Below are positions 60,934-64,000 of a stretch of 64,000 nt of DNA, piece after piece. Where the stretch lies: NCBI GenBank assembly GCA_947625935.1, contig CANQQE010000003.1, positions 1-64,000 of the forward strand. The letters are read 5' to 3'. A model generated the notes under the pieces. The model was not told where the DNA came from. It made no database searches and saw only the letters and a list, made by a program, of their open reading frames with translations. Both the position numbers and the translations under genes were made by a program. Numbering within the stretch: the stretch's first letter is position 1; each line of letters begins with the position of its first letter. The DNA is from an uncultured Muribaculaceae bacterium (GTDB lineage Bacteria > Bacteroidota > Bacteroidia > Bacteroidales > Muribaculaceae).

Positions 60934-61197
60934 ATGAATGATATTAGGAACAAACATAGAGAAATGGTTGGTCAGGTGTCACCTGAAATAAAGGAAGAAA
61001 TTAACCTTTCTTTTGCAATATCCAATAAAATCGACGTACTTATGCAAGAGCGCGGACTTTCAAAGAAGCAGTTTGCCGATCAGATAGGGAAACGTCCGAG
61101 CGAAATAACCCGATGGTTGAGCGGACAGCATAATTTCACTGTCTCCACACTTGCCATGCTGTCAGCATTTTTCGGTAAATCCATAATCTCTGTCTAA
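60934..61197 (+). CDS. HTH-XRE regulator, HigA antitoxin-like
   Basis: 87 residues from ATG 60934. The helix-turn-helix is KKQFADQIGKRPSEITRWLSGQHNFTVSTLAMLSAFFGK (about 43-81), close to HigA-type antitoxins and to small XRE regulators. No HigB-like toxin flanks it; instead, 2 nt after its stop, a broken EcoRI-family methylase begins. It could be an orphan antitoxin or a controller protein for the lost restriction-modification set. AT-rich codons compared with secA. Confidence 0.7.
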   Translation: MNDIRNKHREMVGQVSPEIKEEINLSFAISNKIDVLMQERGLSKKQFADQIGKRPSEITRWLSGQHNFTVSTLAMLSAFFGKSIISV

Positions 61198-61199
61198 TC

Positions 61200-61494
61200 A
61201 TGGCCAACGAATCACTGTCGAGGGTGTTTCAGAACTACCGCCAATAAGCCCAAACTCATAGGCGGCTTGCCCATGGGCAAGCCCTACCAGGCTGATTCGC
61301 AGTGATATGTGAATTATTGCGTGACGAGTCAGACATTTGACAGGGAGGTCTGCAATATCCTCAAGAATGATGAGTTCTATACTCAATATTACGATATTGA
61401 GCGTGAGATAAACGCTTATCTCGAATTTGACCCTGATGTGTTCCGTGGAAAAACCGTCCTGTTGCCCTGTGATGACCCGGAATGGAGCAACCTA
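61200..61494 (+). pseudogene. Remnant of an EcoRI-family adenine methyltransferase
   Basis: A short frame MANESLSRVFQNYRQ from 61200 ends at a stop, then after a scrambled stretch with a 20-bp palindrome the frame at 61309-61494 encodes KNDEFYTQYYDIEREINAYL and [18 protein letters not shown], the spacing to CDDP and the IE-x-E-I stretch are the conserved N-terminus of the M.EcoRI family of adenine methyltransferases. The match stops at Ser-Asn-Leu; the rest of the enzyme (over 200 residues) is missing before guaA. Broken copy, or end of a recombination event. Confidence 0.68.
61264..61283. repeat. 20-bp perfect palindrome in the methylase remnant
   Basis: GGCTTGCC-CAT-GGGCAAGCC-type sequence at 61264-61283 equals its own reverse complement over all 20 bases. 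It lies at the break between the two methylase pieces, possibly the scar of a deletion or a small insertion. Confidence 0.7.
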
Positions 61495-61577
61495 AGGAAA
61501 CAAAGACAACAAAAACAAATTTAGTTATCCATGAAATAGTTGCAAGGTTTATGAGAGATATAAGGCGTGATGAAATT

Positions 61578-61607
61578 TTGGGAAACGGAGAAATTGGGTT
61601 AACTTCG
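61578..61607 (+). promoter_or_regulatory. Candidate guaA promoter
   Basis: TTG at 61578-61580, a 19-nt spacer and TAACTTCG at 61600-61607 (one mismatch), giving a leader of about 20 nt to ATG 61632. Confidence 0.5.
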
Positions 61608-61631
61608 CGGCATAATAACCAATCCCACAAT

Positions 61632-63155
61632 ATGCAGGAAAAAATCATCATTCTCGACTTCGGTTCGCAGACGACGCAGCTCATAGGTCGCCGCGTGCGC
61701 GAGCTTAATATGTATTGCGAGATTATCCCTTACAACAAGTTCCCGGAGGATGACCCTTCGGTGATCGGCGTGATATTGTCGGGAAGCCCGTTCTCGGTGT
61801 ACGATGAGCGCGCTTTCAAGATTGAACTTGACAAGATACGCGGTAAATATCCCGTGCTCGGCATCTGCTACGGTGCGCAGTTCATGGCTTATGTGAACGG
61901 CGGCAGCGTTGAACCGGCTGAAAGCCGCGAGTATGGGCGGGCGCATCTGTCGTGGATCGAGACGGGGAATCCGTTGTTCAAGGATATCGAGGTTGGCAGC
62001 CAGGTGTGGATGAGCCACGGCGACACCATCACTTCGATACCAGACAATTTCGAGGTCATAGCCTCGACCGACTCTGTCAAAATCGCGGCTTATCAGGCCA
62101 AAGGTGAGAAGTTGTGGGGGGTGCAGTTCCACCCTGAGGTTTATCACTCGACCGATGGGACTCAATTGTTGAAAAACTTCGTGGTCGATATCTGCGGCGG
62201 TAAGCAGGACTGGACGGCTCAGTCGTTCATTGAGACCACGGTGGCGCGTCTCCGCGAGCAGCTCGGCGATGACAAGGTTGTGCTGGGGTTGAGCGGCGGC
62301 GTGGACTCGTCGGTAGCGGCGGCGTTGCTCAACAAGGCCATAGGGTCTAACCTGACCTGTATCTTCGTTGACCACGGTATGCTGCGCAAGAATGAGTTTG
62401 AGAATGTGTTGAACGATTATAAGTGCATGGGCCTTAACGTGGTCGGGGTTGACGCATCGGCAAAATTCTTTGGAGAGCTTGCCGGGGTTTCGGAGCCTGA
62501 ACGCAAGCGTAAGATTATCGGCAAGGGTTTCATCGATGTGTTTGACGTGGAGGCCCACAAGATAAAAGATGTGAAGTGGCTTGCCCAGGGTACCATCTAT
62601 CCTGATTGCATCGAGTCGCTTTCGATTACCGGCACGACCATCAAGAGCCATCACAATGTGGGCGGTCTGCCGGAAAAGATGAATCTTAAACTTTGCGAGC
62701 CGTTGCGTCTTCTGTTTAAGGATGAGGTGCGCCGTGTGGGGCGGCAGCTCGGTATGCCGGAGCATCTGATAGGGCGCCATCCGTTCCCGGGTCCGGGTCT
62801 GGCTGTGAGGATACTGGGCGACATCACCCCTGAGAAGGTGAGGGTGCTTCAGGACGCTGACGATATTTTCATCACGTCGTTGCGCAAGGCCGGCCTGTAT
62901 GACAAAATATGGCAGGCGGGCGTCATATTGCTCCCCGTGCGGAGCGTCGGCGTGATGGGCGATGAGCGCACTTATGAGCAGGCTGTGGCTTTGCGCGCTG
63001 TTACTTCGACTGACGGCATGACGGCTGACTGGTACCCGCTACCGTATGATTTTATGGCGAAGGTGTCGAACGATATCATCAACAAGGTGCGGGGTGTCAA
63101 CCGCGTATGTTATGACATCTCGTCGAAGCCGCCGGCAACCATCGAGTGGGAATAA
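61632..63155 (+). CDS. guaA: GMP synthase (glutamine-hydrolysing)
   Basis: 507 residues from ATG 61632; the upstream extension overlaps its promoter. The class I GATase has [19 protein letters not shown], the catalytic Cys in LGICYGAQ, and HPEV. The PP-loop [11 protein letters not shown] follows, then the C-terminal dimerisation domain ending IEWE. Makes GMP from XMP. Its conserved 3' end is a known integration site for genomic islands, relevant to the gene downstream. Confidence 0.96.
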   Translation: MQEKIIILDFGSQTTQLIGRRVRELNMYCEIIPYNKFPEDDPSVIGVILSGSPFSVYDERAFKIELDKIRGKYPVLGICYGAQFMAYVNGGSVEPAESREYGRAHLSWIETGNPLFKDIEVGSQVWMSHGDTITSIPDNFEVIASTDSVKIAAYQAKGEKLWGVQFHPEVYHSTDGTQLLKNFVVDICGGKQDWTAQSFIETTVARLREQLGDDKVVLGLSGGVDSSVAAALLNKAIGSNLTCIFVDHGMLRKNEFENVLNDYKCMGLNVVGVDASAKFFGELAGVSEPERKRKIIGKGFIDVFDVEAHKIKDVKWLAQGTIYPDCIESLSITGTTIKSHHNVGGLPEKMNLKLCEPLRLLFKDEVRRVGRQLGMPEHLIGRHPFPGPGLAVRILGDITPEKVRVLQDADDIFITSLRKAGLYDKIWQAGVILLPVRSVGVMGDERTYEQAVALRAVTSTDGMTADWYPLPYDFMAKVSNDIINKVRGVNRVCYDISSKPPATIEWE

Positions 63156-63204
63156 TTTACCCACTCTGACACTCAGATTAAAATTTATTTTATATCATAT
63201 AAAT

Positions 63205-63244
63205 CAACCACTTAGCGGATAGATTATTTATCGCTAAGTGGTTG
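63205..63244 (+). terminator. guaA terminator
   Basis: CAACCACTTAGCG (63205-63217) pairs perfectly over 13 bp with CGCTAAGTGGTTG (63232-63244) around a 14-nt loop, followed by CTTTC. Confidence 0.75.
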
Positions 63245-63280
63245 CTTTCATAACCAGTTTCCCGAAATTGTACCCTAAAA

Positions 63281-63311
63281 TTGTAGCCGACGGATTTATT
63301 TAGTAATTTTG
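63281..63311 (+). promoter_or_regulatory. Promoter of the EcoRI-like endonuclease gene
   Basis: TTG at 63281-63283, a 20-nt spacer and TAATTTTG at 63304-63311, with the ATG at 63338. The gene therefore appears to be transcribed in its present host. Confidence 0.7.
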
Positions 63312-63337
63312 CTGTTGAATCCGCAATATTACCTGTC

Positions 63338-64000
63338 ATGGCAAAAAAGAATCAATCAAAGAGATTAACCCAACAACACAGAGTTTCGCATGGGGTGGTT
63401 GGGATATTTGGAGATGAAGCCAAATTACATGATATGACAGTCGGGCAGATTTCTCAATTGGTTCTCGACAGATTGCGTACTGATTTCCCTAACCTGTCAT
63501 TCAGACATAGGGATAGTGTCAGAAAAGAGGAGATAAATTTAGCTTTACAAAAGATAGATTTAGAATTAGGACAAACTTTGTTTGTCCCCAATTCGAGTAT
63601 AATTCCCGATGGGGGATTAATTGAGGTTAAAGACGATTATGATAAATGGCGGATTATTTTAGTATCGGAAGCCAAGCATCAAGGTCGGGATATTGAGAAT
63701 ATTAGAGCGGGTAGATTAGTAGGTAAAAATAATGACCAAGATTTGATGGCGGCGGGAAATGCTATCGAAAGATCTCACAAAAATATTTCAGAAATAGCTA
63801 ATTTGATGCTGGGAGAATCGCATTTTCCTTATGAGCTTTTTCTTGAAGGCTCAAATTTTTTGACAAAGACAATAAGCGTTACTCGTCCAGATGGAAGGGT
63901 TGTGGTGCTTGAATATAACTCCGGGATATTAAATATATTAGATCGGTTGACTGCTGCAAATTATGGATTGCCTATAAATACAAATCTTTGTGAAAATCGG
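63338..64000 (+). CDS. EcoRI-type restriction endonuclease, 3' end beyond the window
   Basis: 221 codons, still open at the window end (EcoRI has 277). The protein aligns without gaps to EcoRI as I recall it, at roughly seven residues in ten by my own count. The catalytic set falls at the same numbers: P90-D91, E111, K113 (PDGG; SEAKHQG). The recognition arm MAAGNAIERSHKN is identical, with N141, A142, E144 and R145. Residue 200, Arg in EcoRI, is Ile here (63935-63937). Predicted target GAATTC. AT-rich codons (AGA, ATA, TTA) unlike the chromosomal neighbours point to transfer. The matching methylase is expected just past the window, since EcoRI's methylase follows its endonuclease. Confidence 0.93.
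   Translation, partial: MAKKNQSKRLTQQHRVSHGVVGIFGDEAKLHDMTVGQISQLVLDRLRTDFPNLSFRHRDSVRKEEINLALQKIDLELGQTLFVPNSSIIPDGGLIEVKDDYDKWRIILVSEAKHQGRDIENIRAGRLVGKNNDQDLMAAGNAIERSHKNISEIANLMLGESHFPYELFLEGSNFLTKTISVTRPDGRVVVLEYNSGILNILDRLTAANYGLPINTNLCENR

Noticed and set aside
61309-61524. Short frame as a stand-alone small gene
   Set aside because: GTG start after an in-frame stop, and its content is the N-terminus of a much larger methyltransferase family; treated as a remnant.
1-64000. CRISPR arrays, rRNA operons or complete insertion sequences
   Set aside because: No regularly spaced repeats, rRNA segments or transposase genes were seen.

Overview
The window looks like chromosomal DNA of a Bacteroidales bacterium, most plausibly a gut Muribaculaceae-type organism (the family is inferred, not proven). 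Promoters fit the Bacteroidota pattern TTG - about 20 nt - TAnnTTTG, starts have no obvious Shine-Dalgarno sequence, and the gene content is typical: SpAII-class lipoproteins, an OmpH/OmpH/BamA/UppS/DUF6089 block, a NamZ (DUF1343) protein, the DUF4105/Lnb lipoprotein acyltransferase, CstA and a roughly 1,100-residue SecA. Most of the window is GC-rich and densely coded. The right end (about 60.85-61.6 kb and 63.15-64.0 kb) is visibly AT-richer and looks acquired.

Layout. 0.3-18.8 kb (+): a peptidoglycan salvage region. It holds a BadF/MurK-like kinase, a secreted amidase with an inserted golvesin-like domain, a double GT-A glycosyltransferase, a HxHxQ nucleotidyltransferase-like DUF4922 protein, SpoIID, an AmpG-like permease, NamZ, a FAD/4Fe-4S D-lactate-dehydrogenase-type enzyme, MurT (DUF5009), a second MurK-like kinase, MurQ, an SGNH esterase and SerB. 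Together they could release MurNAc outside the cytoplasm, import it, phosphorylate it, split the lactyl ether and oxidise the D-lactate. 18.9-23.4 kb (+): a patatin/beta-barrel protein, MurI, a DUF3667 protein and a PepSY-like lipoprotein. 23.5-25.5 kb (-): comF, recX, prmC. 25.6-30.2 kb (+): a histidine operon hisGDCB preceded by a His-rich leader peptide, an antiterminator and a terminator.

30.2-39.4 kb (mostly -): a PEGA/TonB-C protein, an orphan secreted protein on +, two Skp/OmpH chaperones, BamA, UppS, DUF6089 and a DUF6242 lipoprotein, i.e. an envelope-assembly block. 39.8 kb: tRNA-Arg(TCT). 39.9-52.0 kb (-): an OmpA-type lipoprotein, a four-gene redox/transport operon (membrane polyferredoxin, Tat aldo/keto reductase, DUF1893, ECF-S-like protein), a giant AsmA protein, a PHP histidinol-phosphatase, CstA and a TPR/PD40 protein. 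52.2-60.8 kb (+): a secreted beta-propeller protein, Lnb, a degenerate alkaline-phosphatase-fold protein, SecA and an MFS exporter.

60.9-64.0 kb (+): an HTH antitoxin-like regulator, a broken EcoRI-family methyltransferase fragment, guaA, and directly downstream of guaA a gene, cut by the window end, whose product closely matches the EcoRI restriction endonuclease with catalytic and recognition residues at the same positions. The strongest finds are this EcoRI homologue and the well-resolved his attenuator; the peptidoglycan salvage cluster is the most coherent multi-gene system.
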